Shown: positions 50,514-60,023 of the stretch, piece after piece
How the letters are laid out: each line of letters opens with the position of its first letter
Numbering within the stretch: the stretch's first letter is position 1
Source: JAVSMW01 sp032027005
GTDB taxonomy: Bacteria; Bacillota; Thermincolia; Thermincolales; UBA2595
NCBI GenBank assembly: GCA_032027005.1
Contig: JAVSMW010000002.1
Location: 215,396 to 279,395, forward strand
DNA length: 64,000 bases
Direction: 5' to 3'
Program-made: the position numbers and the translations under genes
Notes under the pieces: generated by a model
Seen by the model: only the letters and a program-made list of their open reading frames with translations
The model's database searches: none
What the model was told of the DNA's origin: nothing

Positions 50514-53234
50514 ATGGGAACAGAGAAACGTCTTGAGCCCGAAAGAATATTAGCAAACCAGACAAAGGAAAGCCGTGGAAAGCTTACAGTTTTTTTGGGG
50601 GCAGCAGCAGGTGTCGGGAAAACCTATGCTATGCTGGAAGCCGGCAAAGAGAGGCTTGCCGAAGGTGTAGATGTAATTGTGGGTCTTGTAGTACCTCAAG
50701 GGAGAACCGAAACTGAAACAATACTTGAGGGGATCCCTGCTTTACCGTCTATATTGCGGGAGTACAAGGGAAAGCACTTCGCCGAGATGGACCTAGATGC
50801 CCTACTTGAACGCAGGCCGGGGCTAGCATTGGTGGATGAACTTGCCCATACCAATATTCCAGGTTCCCGGCATGCCAAACGGTACCTTGATGTTGAGGAG
50901 CTCTTGGCGGCAGGAATAAATGTTTACACTACGTTTAACATTCAGCATCTGGAGTCCCTTAACGACCTTGTGGCCCAAATCACGGGAATTAGGGTTCGTG
51001 AAACAGTCCCCGACCGCATTTTGGAAAATGCCCAGATCCAATTGGTGGACATTCCACCGGAGGAACTGATTCAGCGGTTTAAAGAAGGTAAAGTTAATGT
51101 CCCGGGACAGGCTGCCGAAGCCATGCGTAAATTCTTGCGCCCCGGGAACATAAATGCCCTGCGGGAACTGGCTCTGCGCTTTACGGCTTTGCGAATAGAC
51201 CACCAGCTGGAATCATATATGCGCGTTCATCACATTGACGGGCCGTGGCCCACGGGAGAGCGGGTAATGGTTTGCGTTAGTCCCAGTCCTTTTTCTGCTC
51301 AGTTGGTCAGAATAGGCCGGAGAACAGCGGATAGCAACAGGGCCGAATGGCTTGCCGTTTATGTTGAGACACCGCGGCGGTTTCCGGCAAGTGAAACCGC
51401 TAAAGACCAACTGGCTAAAAATCTAATTTTAGCCGAGAAATTAGGTGCAGAAACGGTCACTCTATATGGCGACGACGTGGCTCAAGAAATATTAGAGATG
51501 GCCAGAAAACGTAACATATCGCAGATTATCATCGGCAGACCGCTTCACCTAAAGGTACGGGAATTACTCCAGGGTTCGGTTGTTGATAAAATAATTCGCC
51601 AGGGCCAGGGTATCAGTGTCCACGTTATTCCCGGAAAATCAGAAGTTTTTCGGGAAAAAGTTTCAAGACAACCAAGAAACGCACAGCAATCAAATGTACC
51701 CACTGATAAGCGGCGGCCCATCTTATTTCCACCTTATGTTTTGGGCTTTTTAGGGATGGTATTGCTCGCGTTGATAATTTCGCCCATTAAATCTTATTTG
51801 GGACCTGTAAATATCGCAATGCTTCATTTATTAATGGTTTCATTGATTGCATCCCGGTGGGGAACATATCCTGGCTGTCTTGCAGCACTTATGGGAGTTG
51901 TGTTCTTTGATTTATTTTTTGTTGAACCGGCCTTCAGTTTTACTGTAGCCGACATCCGATATTTAATTAGTTTTGCTATCTTACTCATAGTGGCACTGAT
52001 TACCGGAAGTCTGTCTACTAAAGTGAAAAAGCAGGTCCACCGATTACGGCAGGGGGAAGCCAGGGTGTCAGCTCTATATTCTTTGAGTCGTGATATTGCC
52101 GCAGTCGCTGATTTAAGTTCCGTTTTGGACAGCATAGTTCGGAAAGTGGCTGAAACTGTTGAATCCCAGGTCGTATTTTTGTTACCAGGAAATGACGGCA
52201 GGTTAGAAGTCAGGGCTACTTCGGATCCGGAGGCCGACAATTATTTTGATAAAAGTGAGCTTGAAGCAGCTACCTGGTCCTTTGAAAACGGCCAAAGAGC
52301 CGGTCTAGGTTCGGATACTCTGGGCACAGCTGCCGCACTTTATATACCTCTTCGCACCGAGCGGGCTACACATGGTATTTTGGGTATCCGTTCCAAAAAT
52401 CTAAAGGGAAATTTTGATTCTGAACAAATACGGTTGCTGGAGGCATTTAGTGGTTTAGCGGCAATGGCTCTAAATAGGGTAAAATTAAGCGAACAGGCCA
52501 CGAAAGCTGTGACTTTAGCTGAATCGGAACGTTTACGAACGGCTTTATTTAATTCTCTTTCTCACGATTTACGCACCCCGCTGGCATCTATCATCGGGGC
52601 AGTCACCGGACTCCTTGAGGGGGAATGCGTATACAGCCCCGCTGCTCGGGTTGACTTACTGCAGACCATTCATCAGGGAGCAATTCGGATGAACAGGTTT
52701 GTAAACAATCTCCTTGACATGGCCAGGCTGGAGAGTGGAATGCTGCAACTGAAAAAAGAATGGTGTGACATCCAGGATGTTATCGGAGTAGCTGTCAGCC
52801 GGATGGGAGAAACTTTGACTAACCGTCCATTGAAAATACATGTTGAACCGGATTTGCCACTTATACAGGCTGATTTTGTCTTGATTGAACAGGTGCTCAT
52901 TAATTTACTGGATAATGCCCTTAAATATTCCAAACGGGGAAGTGAAATTGCTGTTTCCGCCTGTCAATCGGGGAAGCACCTGACAATATCGGTAGCTGAC
53001 CGGGGTCACCAGATTCCGGAAGAGGATTTGGCAAAGATTTTTGATAAGTTTTACCGGCTGAGCTCTCGCCTCCAGGTAAGCGGCACCGGCTTAGGGCTAT
53101 CAATTTGTAAAGGACTTGTCGAAGCTCACGGAGGTAAAATATGGGCAGAGAATAACCCCAGCGGGGGTGTAATAATGACTTTTAATTTACCTGTGAGTGA
53201 TCAACAACCGGGTATGGGTAAAGAGGTGATGTAG
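50514..53234 (+). CDS. kdpD: KdpD, osmosensitive/K+-responsive sensor histidine kinase
   Basis: A membrane sensor kinase for potassium limitation. The 906 residues comprise the KdpD domain (Walker A GAAAGVGKTYAML at ~residue 29, DELAHTNIPGSRH), a universal-stress-protein-like domain (about 245-370), four membrane helices (about 405-500), a GAF-like domain (about 525-660), and a kinase core with H-box NSLSHDLRTPLASIIG, N box NLLDNALKYSK and G box GTGLGLSICKG. ATG 50514 has AGGTGG upstream; a longer frame from 50487 is unsupported. kdpE starts immediately after its stop. No kdpFABC is present nearby; a Ktr/Trk system follows instead. Confidence 0.96.
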   Translation: MGTEKRLEPERILANQTKESRGKLTVFLGAAAGVGKTYAMLEAGKERLAEGVDVIVGLVVPQGRTETETILEGIPALPSILREYKGKHFAEMDLDALLERRPGLALVDELAHTNIPGSRHAKRYLDVEELLAAGINVYTTFNIQHLESLNDLVAQITGIRVRETVPDRILENAQIQLVDIPPEELIQRFKEGKVNVPGQAAEAMRKFLRPGNINALRELALRFTALRIDHQLESYMRVHHIDGPWPTGERVMVCVSPSPFSAQLVRIGRRTADSNRAEWLAVYVETPRRFPASETAKDQLAKNLILAEKLGAETVTLYGDDVAQEILEMARKRNISQIIIGRPLHLKVRELLQGSVVDKIIRQGQGISVHVIPGKSEVFREKVSRQPRNAQQSNVPTDKRRPILFPPYVLGFLGMVLLALIISPIKSYLGPVNIAMLHLLMVSLIASRWGTYPGCLAALMGVVFFDLFFVEPAFSFTVADIRYLISFAILLIVALITGSLSTKVKKQVHRLRQGEARVSALYSLSRDIAAVADLSSVLDSIVRKVAETVESQVVFLLPGNDGRLEVRATSDPEADNYFDKSELEAATWSFENGQRAGLGSDTLGTAAALYIPLRTERATHGILGIRSKNLKGNFDSEQIRLLEAFSGLAAMALNRVKLSEQATKAVTLAESERLRTALFNSLSHDLRTPLASIIGAVTGLLEGECVYSPAARVDLLQTIHQGAIRMNRFVNNLLDMARLESGMLQLKKEWCDIQDVIGVAVSRMGETLTNRPLKIHVEPDLPLIQADFVLIEQVLINLLDNALKYSKRGSEIAVSACQSGKHLTISVADRGHQIPEEDLAKIFDKFYRLSSRLQVSGTGLGLSICKGLVEAHGGKIWAENNPSGGVIMTFNLPVSDQQPGMGKEVM

Positions 53235-53918
53235 ATGGAAAGTAACGGTGTCCGCATATTGAATATTGATGATGAAGCGCCAATTCGCAAGCTCCTGCGA
53301 GTCGCCTTGACCGGGCACGGCTATGAAGTGGAAGATGCGTCTACCGGACAGGATGGACTTAATAAGGCCGCCGTGTTCAGGCCGGACCTAATTATCTTAG
53401 ACTTGGGCCTTCCCGATATAGAGGGCCTGGAAGTGGTGCGCCGCCTGAGGGAATGGTCCAAAATACCAGTCATTATTCTTTCCGTTAAGGACCAGGAACG
53501 GGAGAAAATAGCTGCCCTGGATGCCGGGGCGGATGATTACGTTACAAAGCCTTTTGGAATGGGGGAACTCCTGGCTCGCATCCGGGCTGCCCTTCGCCAT
53601 GGAGCTGAAGTGATACAAGATCCCATACTTAAATTTGATGATTTGATGATTGACCTGGCCCATCGAAAGGTAGTAATTAATGAGAAAGAAGTCAAACTAA
53701 CTCCCATAGAATACGACCTATTGAAAAATCTTGCCCTGCATGCCGGTAAGGTCTTAACCCACCGCCATCTGCTTAGTGCCGTTTGGGGCCCTGAATATAC
53801 AAATGACACCCATTATTTGCGGGTTTATACCGGGCAGCTGCGGCGCAAGATTGAGGCAGATCCATCACATCCACGGCATATTATTACGGAACCGGGAGTA
53901 GGGTATCGTTTATTGTAA
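53235..53918 (+). CDS. kdpE: KdpE, OmpR-family response regulator
   Basis: Cognate regulator of KdpD, 227 residues. The receiver has the acidic pair (NIDDEAP), phosphoacceptor Asp in LIILDLGLPD, switch Ser in ILSVKD and Lys in VTKPFG. The C-terminal winged helix includes LTPIEYDLLKNLALHAGKVLT and TEPGVGYRLL. It begins directly at the kdpD stop (TAGATG). It likely controls the downstream trkH/trkA/nhaA genes, an inference from position. Confidence 0.96.
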   Translation: MESNGVRILNIDDEAPIRKLLRVALTGHGYEVEDASTGQDGLNKAAVFRPDLIILDLGLPDIEGLEVVRRLREWSKIPVIILSVKDQEREKIAALDAGADDYVTKPFGMGELLARIRAALRHGAEVIQDPILKFDDLMIDLAHRKVVINEKEVKLTPIEYDLLKNLALHAGKVLTHRHLLSAVWGPEYTNDTHYLRVYTGQLRRKIEADPSHPRHIITEPGVGYRLL

Positions 53919-54063
53919 GAATTAATTATAATTCCTATTTTTTTTATGTTTTTTTTATGTCTTAGGTTTTATTATTTATGCCTATTTGACCTGTTTTAAG
54001 GATATAATAAAACTGCTTTTTTTGTAATGGCGTATTGTTAGGCGAAAGGGGAGGGTGGAGTAA

Positions 54064-55443
54064 TTGGATATTTATGAAAGCAAGGTTAAAGATACACCAG
54101 GCTTCAAAAATGTTAATTTGTTTCGGCGGATGAAACCAGCCCAGATTCTGGTGCTGGGTTTTGCTTTGGTGATTTTGTTAGGTTCGGTACTCCTTTCCCT
54201 GCCGGTTGCGAGTGCCTCGCGGCAGCCAACACACTTTTTAGATGCTTTTTTTACGGCTACTTCGGCAGTTTGCGTGACTGGGTTGGTTGTCCAGGATACG
54301 GGGACTCATTTTTCCACGTTTGGGCAGGTGGTTATCCTGGCTCTTATCCAGATTGGTGGTCTGGGGTTTATGACCATGGCTACCTTTTTCGCCCTTTTAT
54401 TAGGTAAACGAATCAATCTTAAGGAACGGCTGCTCATGCAGGAAGCCCTAAACCAATTGACTGTGGAGGGGATAGTAAAACTGGTCAGGCATGTCCTGGT
54501 AATTACCTTCCTGATTGAAGGAACTGGTGCCCTGATCCTGGGCATCAGGTGGTCCGGCGAACTTGGTTTGGCCCGCGGCTTTTATTATGGGCTGTTTCAT
54601 TCAATATCAGCCTTTAATAATGCCGGATTTGATCTTTTTGGCGAATTTCGAAGCCTGACGGGTTTTGTTTCCGATATAACCGTAAATACAGTCATCACAA
54701 TCCTGATAATTCTCGGCGGGATAGGATTTACTGTCATTGTTGATTTGATAAATAAGAGACGGTGGCGGGGGTTTTCTCTTCATACCAAAATAGCCCTCAG
54801 TACCACCGCAGCATTATTGGCAATAGGCGCAATTTCGGTTTTCGTGTTGGAGTACAACAATAGCAAGACACTGGCTCCATTAAGCCTGCCAGCCAAGATT
54901 TTGGCATCATGGTTTCAATCAGTGACGCCCAGGACAGCAGGATATAATACCCTTGACATTGCCGGACTAAGGGATGCCACCCAGCTTCTTATTATAATTC
55001 TGATGTTTATTGGGGCATCACCGGGATCCACCGGGGGAGGGATTAAGACAACCACCTTCAGGTCCTTGATTACCGCTGTGAGTTCAATGGTCAGGGGCAG
55101 GCAGGACGTGGAACTGTATGAACGGAGGCTGCCGCAGGATTTAGTCTACCGGTCACTGACCATTACCATTATTGCCACTGCCCTTGTCCTGGCGGTAACC
55201 ATGCTCTTAACGATTACAGAGACGGCTGATTTTCTAATGATTCTTTTTGAAACAGTCTCGGCCTTTGGCACTGTGGGATTAACTATGGGCCTGACGACCA
55301 AGCTGACGGTAATAGGGAAGATTCTTATTGCTCTAACTATGTTTGCGGGGCGCGTTGGGCCGTTGACGATAGCCTTCGCTGTTGCCCAAAAACAACAAAA
55401 AACGCTCTATAGATTGGCTGAAGAGAAGATAATGATAGGATAG
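54064..55443 (+). CDS. ktrB: K+ uptake protein KtrB/TrkH family, ion-translocating subunit
   Basis: A membrane subunit of 459 residues made of four M1-P-M2 repeats. The four selectivity-filter glycines are visible in SAVCVTGLVV, SAFNNAGFDL, TPRTAGYNT and AFGTVGLTMG. The gating-loop segment IGASPGSTGGGIKTTT is also typical of KtrB/TrkH. The start is TTG 54064 with GGTGGAG upstream. Twelve bases separate it from the RCK subunit gene. The second-strongest context signal is kdpDE directly upstream on the same strand. Confidence 0.95.
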   Translation: MDIYESKVKDTPGFKNVNLFRRMKPAQILVLGFALVILLGSVLLSLPVASASRQPTHFLDAFFTATSAVCVTGLVVQDTGTHFSTFGQVVILALIQIGGLGFMTMATFFALLLGKRINLKERLLMQEALNQLTVEGIVKLVRHVLVITFLIEGTGALILGIRWSGELGLARGFYYGLFHSISAFNNAGFDLFGEFRSLTGFVSDITVNTVITILIILGGIGFTVIVDLINKRRWRGFSLHTKIALSTTAALLAIGAISVFVLEYNNSKTLAPLSLPAKILASWFQSVTPRTAGYNTLDIAGLRDATQLLIIILMFIGASPGSTGGGIKTTTFRSLITAVSSMVRGRQDVELYERRLPQDLVYRSLTITIIATALVLAVTMLLTITETADFLMILFETVSAFGTVGLTMGLTTKLTVIGKILIALTMFAGRVGPLTIAFAVAQKQQKTLYRLAEEKIMIG

Positions 55444-55455
55444 AGGTGTTAACTA

Positions 55456-56103
55456 ATGAAGCAATTTGCTGTTATTGGTCTGGGGCGTTTCGGATCCAGT
55501 GTGGCCAAGACCCTTACCGCACAGGGTTATGAGGTATTAGCCATCGATGATGATCAGGGTAGGATTCAGGAAATAGCACCTATTGTAACCCACGCTATTC
55601 AGGCTGATGCCAAGGACGAGCAGACTCTTAAAGCTATAGGCATCCGAAACTTTGACGTGGTAATTGTGGCTATTGGTCAGGATATTCAGGCCAGTATCCT
55701 GGTTACAGTTCTGCTTAAAGAACTTGGGGTAAAGTATGTTGTGACTAAAGCTACGAATGATTTACATGGTAAGGTATTGACAAAAGTAGGGGCTGACAAG
55801 GTTGTCTACCCAGAGCGGGACATGGGTGCCAGAGTAGCTCATTCTCTGGTTTCATCTAATGTACTCGATCATATTGAAATTTCGCCTGATTATAGCATTC
55901 TCGAGGTTATTGCCCCGGAATCTTTAGTTGGTAAGAATCTTAAGGAGTCGGGATTAAGGGCTCGGCTCGGGGTAACTATTTTAGCCCTTCGGCGAGGAAA
56001 GGAAATTATAGTTTCTCCATCACCTGATGTGCCAATTCAAGAGAATGATATCCTGGTTGCAATTGGGGAAAATAATAATTTGCGCAGCATAGAACAAGAA
56101 TGA
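55456..56103 (+). CDS. ktrA: K+ uptake protein KtrA/TrkA, RCK regulatory subunit
   Basis: A cytoplasmic gating ring subunit of 215 residues. The RCK-N nucleotide-binding motif is VIGLGRFGSSVAKTL with the acidic residue of LAIDDD, followed by an RCK-C (TrkA-C) domain (about 135-215, ISPDYSILEVIAPESLVGKNL). It binds ATP/ADP or NAD(H) and c-di-AMP in relatives. It is cotranscribed with ktrB; nhaA follows with a 40-base gap. Confidence 0.95.
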   Translation: MKQFAVIGLGRFGSSVAKTLTAQGYEVLAIDDDQGRIQEIAPIVTHAIQADAKDEQTLKAIGIRNFDVVIVAIGQDIQASILVTVLLKELGVKYVVTKATNDLHGKVLTKVGADKVVYPERDMGARVAHSLVSSNVLDHIEISPDYSILEVIAPESLVGKNLKESGLRARLGVTILALRRGKEIIVSPSPDVPIQENDILVAIGENNNLRSIEQE

Positions 56104-56143
56104 TTTGTTTACCCACAGTTGGCCTTACTGGAGGTACTTTAAG

Positions 56144-57316
56144 ATGCACCAGAATAAAACCCTGAACTTGCTGCAAGAATTTTCAATTCCATTGATAGTG
56201 GGCATTTTCGCAGCTTTAATTTGGGCCAATATATCCCCTTTGAGTTATCGTGAATTTATAGAAAAGGAACTATTTTTTGGTGTAAATTTTCATTTTCTAG
56301 TTAATGACGTTTTTATGGTATTCTTCTTTGCCATAGCAGGTGTGGAAATTACCCAGAGCTTAATGCCGGGAGGTGATCTAAACCCTCTGAGGAAAGCCGT
56401 AAACCCGCTGTTAGCTACTTTGGGTGGGGTGTTAGGGCCTGCTCTGGTGTACATTAGTTTAAATCATTTCTTTGGGGCTCCTGTTTTTACCAAAGGATGG
56501 GGAATTCCTACTGCCACCGATATAGCTTTGGCTTGGCTGACAGCCAGGTTTGTTTTTGGTTCAGGTCATCCTGCGGTGAGGTTTTTATTGTTGCTTGCTG
56601 TAGCTGATGATGCTATCGGGCTTTTAATCATCGCAATTTTTTACCCTGACCCGTTGCATCCGACTGAGCCGATTTGGCTGTTATTAAATGTTGCTGCCCT
56701 GGTTATAGCCTATTTGTCAAGGAAATTTAAAGTACGCAGCTATTTACCTTATTTGTTAACGGCAGGGCCGCTAAGTTGGGTGGGATTGCATAATGCACAT
56801 CTTCATCCAGCTTTAGCCTTAATATTTGTAATACCGTTTTTACCACATCCTGTTAGACAATCAGGACACTTGTTTGAGGAAAGCAAAGATGAGGATAAAT
56901 TTTCCACTCTTGCCCATTTTGAACATCAATGGAGCCCGGTTGTAGACTTTGGCTTATTTTTCTTTGGGCTTACCAACGCAGGCGTCCAATTTTCGGGCAT
57001 AGGAACCATAACATGGCTGGTATTTATAGCATTGTTGGTTGGAAAAACCGGTGGAATATATTTGTTGGCCAACATTGCCCAACTGCTGGGATTTCCATTG
57101 CCGGACGGAATGGGTAGAAAAGAGGTCTTCGTGGCGGGTCTCATTGCTGCCATGGGCTTGACCGTGGCTCTGTTTGTTGCTGGAGCAGCTTTTACTAAGA
57201 TTGAAATCCAAGGAGCGGCAAAAATGGGAGCCTTATTCAGTGCTGGCAGTGCTTTAATTGCATTTTTATTTGCGAAACTAATAGGAATTAAAAAAATTGT
57301 AGAAAAAGGTAGTTAG
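56144..57316 (+). CDS. nhaA: NhaA Na+/H+ antiporter
   Basis: An electrogenic Na+/H+ antiporter of about 390 residues and 12 membrane segments. The essential aspartate pair appears in LAVADDAIGLLII, the unwound-helix region in GWGIPTATDIALAW, and a C-terminal MGLTVALFVA is typical. ATG 56144 is set by GGAGGT nine bases upstream; the longer frame from 56105 begins with a non-conserved leader. With ktrBA upstream it completes a monovalent-cation block: potassium uptake and sodium extrusion. Confidence 0.93.
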   Translation: MHQNKTLNLLQEFSIPLIVGIFAALIWANISPLSYREFIEKELFFGVNFHFLVNDVFMVFFFAIAGVEITQSLMPGGDLNPLRKAVNPLLATLGGVLGPALVYISLNHFFGAPVFTKGWGIPTATDIALAWLTARFVFGSGHPAVRFLLLLAVADDAIGLLIIAIFYPDPLHPTEPIWLLLNVAALVIAYLSRKFKVRSYLPYLLTAGPLSWVGLHNAHLHPALALIFVIPFLPHPVRQSGHLFEESKDEDKFSTLAHFEHQWSPVVDFGLFFFGLTNAGVQFSGIGTITWLVFIALLVGKTGGIYLLANIAQLLGFPLPDGMGRKEVFVAGLIAAMGLTVALFVAGAAFTKIEIQGAAKMGALFSAGSALIAFLFAKLIGIKKIVEKGS

Positions 57317-57433
57317 TTTTGCTGTAGTGCAATCACGTATAACTGGCCCAATTTCCAACCTATGTTACTTGCATTTAAAATAAGATTATGTTAAGATAAT
57401 TCTGCTTTGATATTCTTTTGAGGTTAATAATAA

Positions 57434-57706
57434 GTTTGCCGTGCTAGACGGGGAGGTAGCGGTGCCCTTTACCTGCAATCCGCTATAGCAGGGTGGAATT
57501 CCTGTCCCCGGCTTTATTCCGTGAGGTCTGACTGCTGTAAGTGATGTTGAAGACCGGGTCTTGCGCAACGTGAACTTGTGAACCCCGTCAGGTCCGGAAG
57601 GAAGCAGCGGTAAGCAGGCCCTCGCGTGTGCCGCAGGGGTGCCTGGCCTGAGTTAACTGCAACAGTAACGCTTGGGGGATAATTGTCAAAGACAGGTGCA
57701 CGGCTT
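57434..57706 (+). ncRNA. ffs: Signal recognition particle RNA (large Gram-positive type)
   Basis: About 270 bases. The 5' Alu-like domain reads GGGGAGGTAGCGGTGCCC and ACCTGCAATCCGCTATAGCA, as in Bacillus scRNA. The S domain carries GTCAGGTCCGGAAGGAAGCA, the Ffh-binding hairpin. GCCGTGC (57438-57444) pairs with GCACGGC (57698-57704) to close the molecule. The gene lies upstream of dnaX, as in other Firmicutes. Confidence 0.97.
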
Positions 57707-57714
57707 AATTTTTT

Positions 57715-57752
57715 AAAAAGCGCCACATCGATAAAGATGTTGGTGCTTTTTT
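57715..57752 (+). terminator. Terminator after the SRP RNA
   Basis: AAAAAGCGCCACATC pairs with GATGTTGGTGCTTTTTT, with wobble pairs, and ends in T6. Confidence 0.8.
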
Positions 57753-57880
57753 ATCCGATGGCTAACCGCCACGAAGACTCCCGCTTCTGTCAGCGGGAGA
57801 TAAGTGGCGCTAAGCCACTGGATAAGTTCAACTAAACTTCAGATGGAGTCAAAACTCCACCTGAAGTAAGTTTCACTTAT
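57752..57880 (+). repeat. Dispersed palindromic repeat, longest copy C
   Basis: Two modules. The left one (57752-57826) is a nested palindrome: outer TTATCC / GGATAA, GGCT / AGCC and CGCCAC / GTGGCG arms around a CTCCCGCTTC / GCGGGAG hairpin. The right one (57827-57878) is 52 bases identical to copy B, with the ACTTCAGATGGAGT / ACTCCACCTGAAGT hairpin. It appears to be the most complete member here. Confidence 0.85.
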
Positions 57881-57972
57881 AAAGGATTTACGGAATTCTT
57901 TGGCGAATTATATGTTAAATTGTATGGCCGATTAGGGTATACTAAGTTGATGATATGTAAGAGGTGTAAGCT

Positions 57973-59652
57973 ATGGGTTATGTGGCTCTTTACCGGGAAT
58001 GGAGACCGCAGCAGTTTTCAGATATAGTTGGACAGGAACATATCAGCAGAACTTTGCAGAACGCTATCCAAAATGACAGGATTGCCCATGCCTATTTGTT
58101 CTGTGGACCAAGAGGCACCGGCAAAACCACAACGGCCAAGGTATTGGCTAAAGCCCTGAATTGCCTGAATGGACCTGGAGTTGAGCCCTGTAACAGATGT
58201 GATAACTGTCTGCGGGTGACTGAGGGGAATTCGATGGATGTAATGGAAATTGACGCTGCATCCAACAGGGGTATAGACGAAATCAGAGATCTCAGAGAAA
58301 AGGTGAAATTTGCCCCAACCCAGGGTAAATACCGTATATATATCATAGATGAAGTGCATATGCTGACTACAGAGGCATTCAATGCACTGCTAAAGACCCT
58401 GGAAGAGCCGCCGGCCCACGTGATTTTTGTGCTGGCCACCACTGAGCCGCATAAGATACCGATGACGATTCTTTCCAGATGCCAGAGATTTGATTTTTGG
58501 CGGATTGGACTTGCAGAAATTGTTAACCGCTTGAGGACTGTAGTGAAAGAAGTCGGAGTAGAGGCCGAGGATGACGCACTTAATCTAATTGCCAGGACCG
58601 CCGAGGGCGGCATGAGAGATGCCCTGAGTGTGTTGGATCAATGTATTTCTTTTAGCGGCAGCCGTGTGTTGATTAGTGATGTGGAAGCCATACTCGGCAC
58701 CGTGAATGCCGAATTCTTTGTGCAGATGACCGACTGCTTTATTAAAAACGATGTTACCAGGGGTTTGCATTTTGTTGACGAACTGGTTAATCAGGGCAAG
58801 GATGTTCGCCAGTTTGCCAAAGATTTGACGGAGCATTTCAGAAATCTGCTGATTATGGCTGTCGCCGAAGGGGCCGAAGAACTGGTGCCGGTTTCGGCAG
58901 AGATGCTTGGGGTAATGCTAAAACAGGCCAGGGAGCTTGGACAAAAGCGAATCATCAATCTCATTGAGTTGTTTACATCAACGGAACGAGAAATGAAGTG
59001 GACTTCCCAGCCCAGACTGATTTTGGAATTAGCAGTCATAAAGGCGAGCGAAAAGTCGGTGGCCCTTGACTTAGATGAGTTACTTGAACGGGTGGCCAGA
59101 CTTGAGCAAATGGTATCTCAAATGGGTCAGGCGGCAACTGCTGGACCCGGACAGGGCGGCCAAAAGTCGGCTGCTCAGGTTAAGCCGGGACTCAATAGTG
59201 GGTGTAGGAATCAGCCAAATAGGGAGGTTGAGTCGTACCAGCCGGAAAATACCGGGCAGGCGGGCCAGGTGAGCGATGGGCAGATGAAGCTTGATATTGA
59301 AGCAATAAGGAGATGTTGGCCCGATATCTTAGAGCGGATTAAAAAAGTACAGATGTCTGCCAGAGCTTTTTTATTGGAAGGGAAACCTGTGGATATCAGG
59401 GACGGACAGTTAATCCTGTGTTTTTCCGAGGATTATGGATTTCATAAAGAGAAGGTTGAACAGCCGGATACCAAACATGCCATTGAGCAAGTGCTTAAAG
59501 AAGTCACCGGGGCAGATTTAAAGCTGCTGTGTAAATTTACCAGTGAGTTGGAGACCGGAGGGTCTAAAGCGGCATCTGCCGCCAAAGACAGCCCATTAGC
59601 GGAAAAAGCAGCCGGGGTGTTTGGGCCGGATGTAATAGAAATTTTGGATTAA
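57973..59652 (+). CDS. dnaX: DNA polymerase III subunit gamma/tau
   Basis: The clamp-loader ATPase and replisome organiser. The 559 residues have Walker A GPRGTGKTT (about residue 43), a zinc-binding cluster (CLNGPGVEPCNRCDNC), Walker B (IYIIDEVHML), sensor 1 (ATTEPHKIPMTILSRCQRF) and domain III, then a flexible Gln/Gly-rich linker and a tau-specific C-terminal region (about 430-559). GAGGTG precedes the ATG. ybaB and recR follow in the conserved order. Confidence 0.97.
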   Translation: MGYVALYREWRPQQFSDIVGQEHISRTLQNAIQNDRIAHAYLFCGPRGTGKTTTAKVLAKALNCLNGPGVEPCNRCDNCLRVTEGNSMDVMEIDAASNRGIDEIRDLREKVKFAPTQGKYRIYIIDEVHMLTTEAFNALLKTLEEPPAHVIFVLATTEPHKIPMTILSRCQRFDFWRIGLAEIVNRLRTVVKEVGVEAEDDALNLIARTAEGGMRDALSVLDQCISFSGSRVLISDVEAILGTVNAEFFVQMTDCFIKNDVTRGLHFVDELVNQGKDVRQFAKDLTEHFRNLLIMAVAEGAEELVPVSAEMLGVMLKQARELGQKRIINLIELFTSTEREMKWTSQPRLILELAVIKASEKSVALDLDELLERVARLEQMVSQMGQAATAGPGQGGQKSAAQVKPGLNSGCRNQPNREVESYQPENTGQAGQVSDGQMKLDIEAIRRCWPDILERIKKVQMSARAFLLEGKPVDIRDGQLILCFSEDYGFHKEKVEQPDTKHAIEQVLKEVTGADLKLLCKFTSELETGGSKAASAAKDSPLAEKAAGVFGPDVIEILD

Positions 59653-59694
59653 ATTATAATTAAAAATAAAAGTTTCAGGAGGAGATTATTAGTT

Positions 59695-60009
59695 ATGATG
59701 GGTAATATGGGTAAAATGATGAAACAGGTGCAAAAAATGCAGGCTGACATGGCCAAAATGCAGGAGGAACTGGTTAACAAAACGGTGGAAGCCACTTCCG
59801 GAGGCGGTATGGTTAAGGTTGTGGCCAACGGGAAGCAGGAATTAATGTCTATTCAAATAAACCCCGAGGCAGTCGATCCAGAGGACGTAGAAATGCTGCA
59901 GGATATGATTCTTGCTGCTGTAAACGAAGCACTGCGGCAGTCACAGGATATGGTAGCTAAGGAAATGAGCAAAATAACCGGTGGGATGAAGATTCCGGGA
60001 CTTTTTTAG
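59695..60009 (+). CDS. ybaB: YbaB/EbfC-family nucleoid-associated protein
   Basis: A small dimeric DNA-binding protein of 104 residues. The N-terminal Met/Lys-rich helix (KMMKQVQKMQADMAKMQEEL) and the VEATSGGGMVKVVANGKQEL core are characteristic. A GGAGG site lies about eleven bases before the ATG. It is in the dnaX-ybaB-recR operon. Confidence 0.96.
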   Translation: MMGNMGKMMKQVQKMQADMAKMQEELVNKTVEATSGGGMVKVVANGKQELMSIQINPEAVDPEDVEMLQDMILAAVNEALRQSQDMVAKEMSKITGGMKIPGLF

Positions 60010-60023
60010 GCAGGTGAAAATGG

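Noticed and set aside
59338..59350. A6G in dnaX as a programmed -1 frameshift site for gamma
   Set aside because: The zero frame is ATT-AAA-AAA-G, so the heptamer is not in the X-XXY-YYZ register, and no strong downstream hairpin was noticed.
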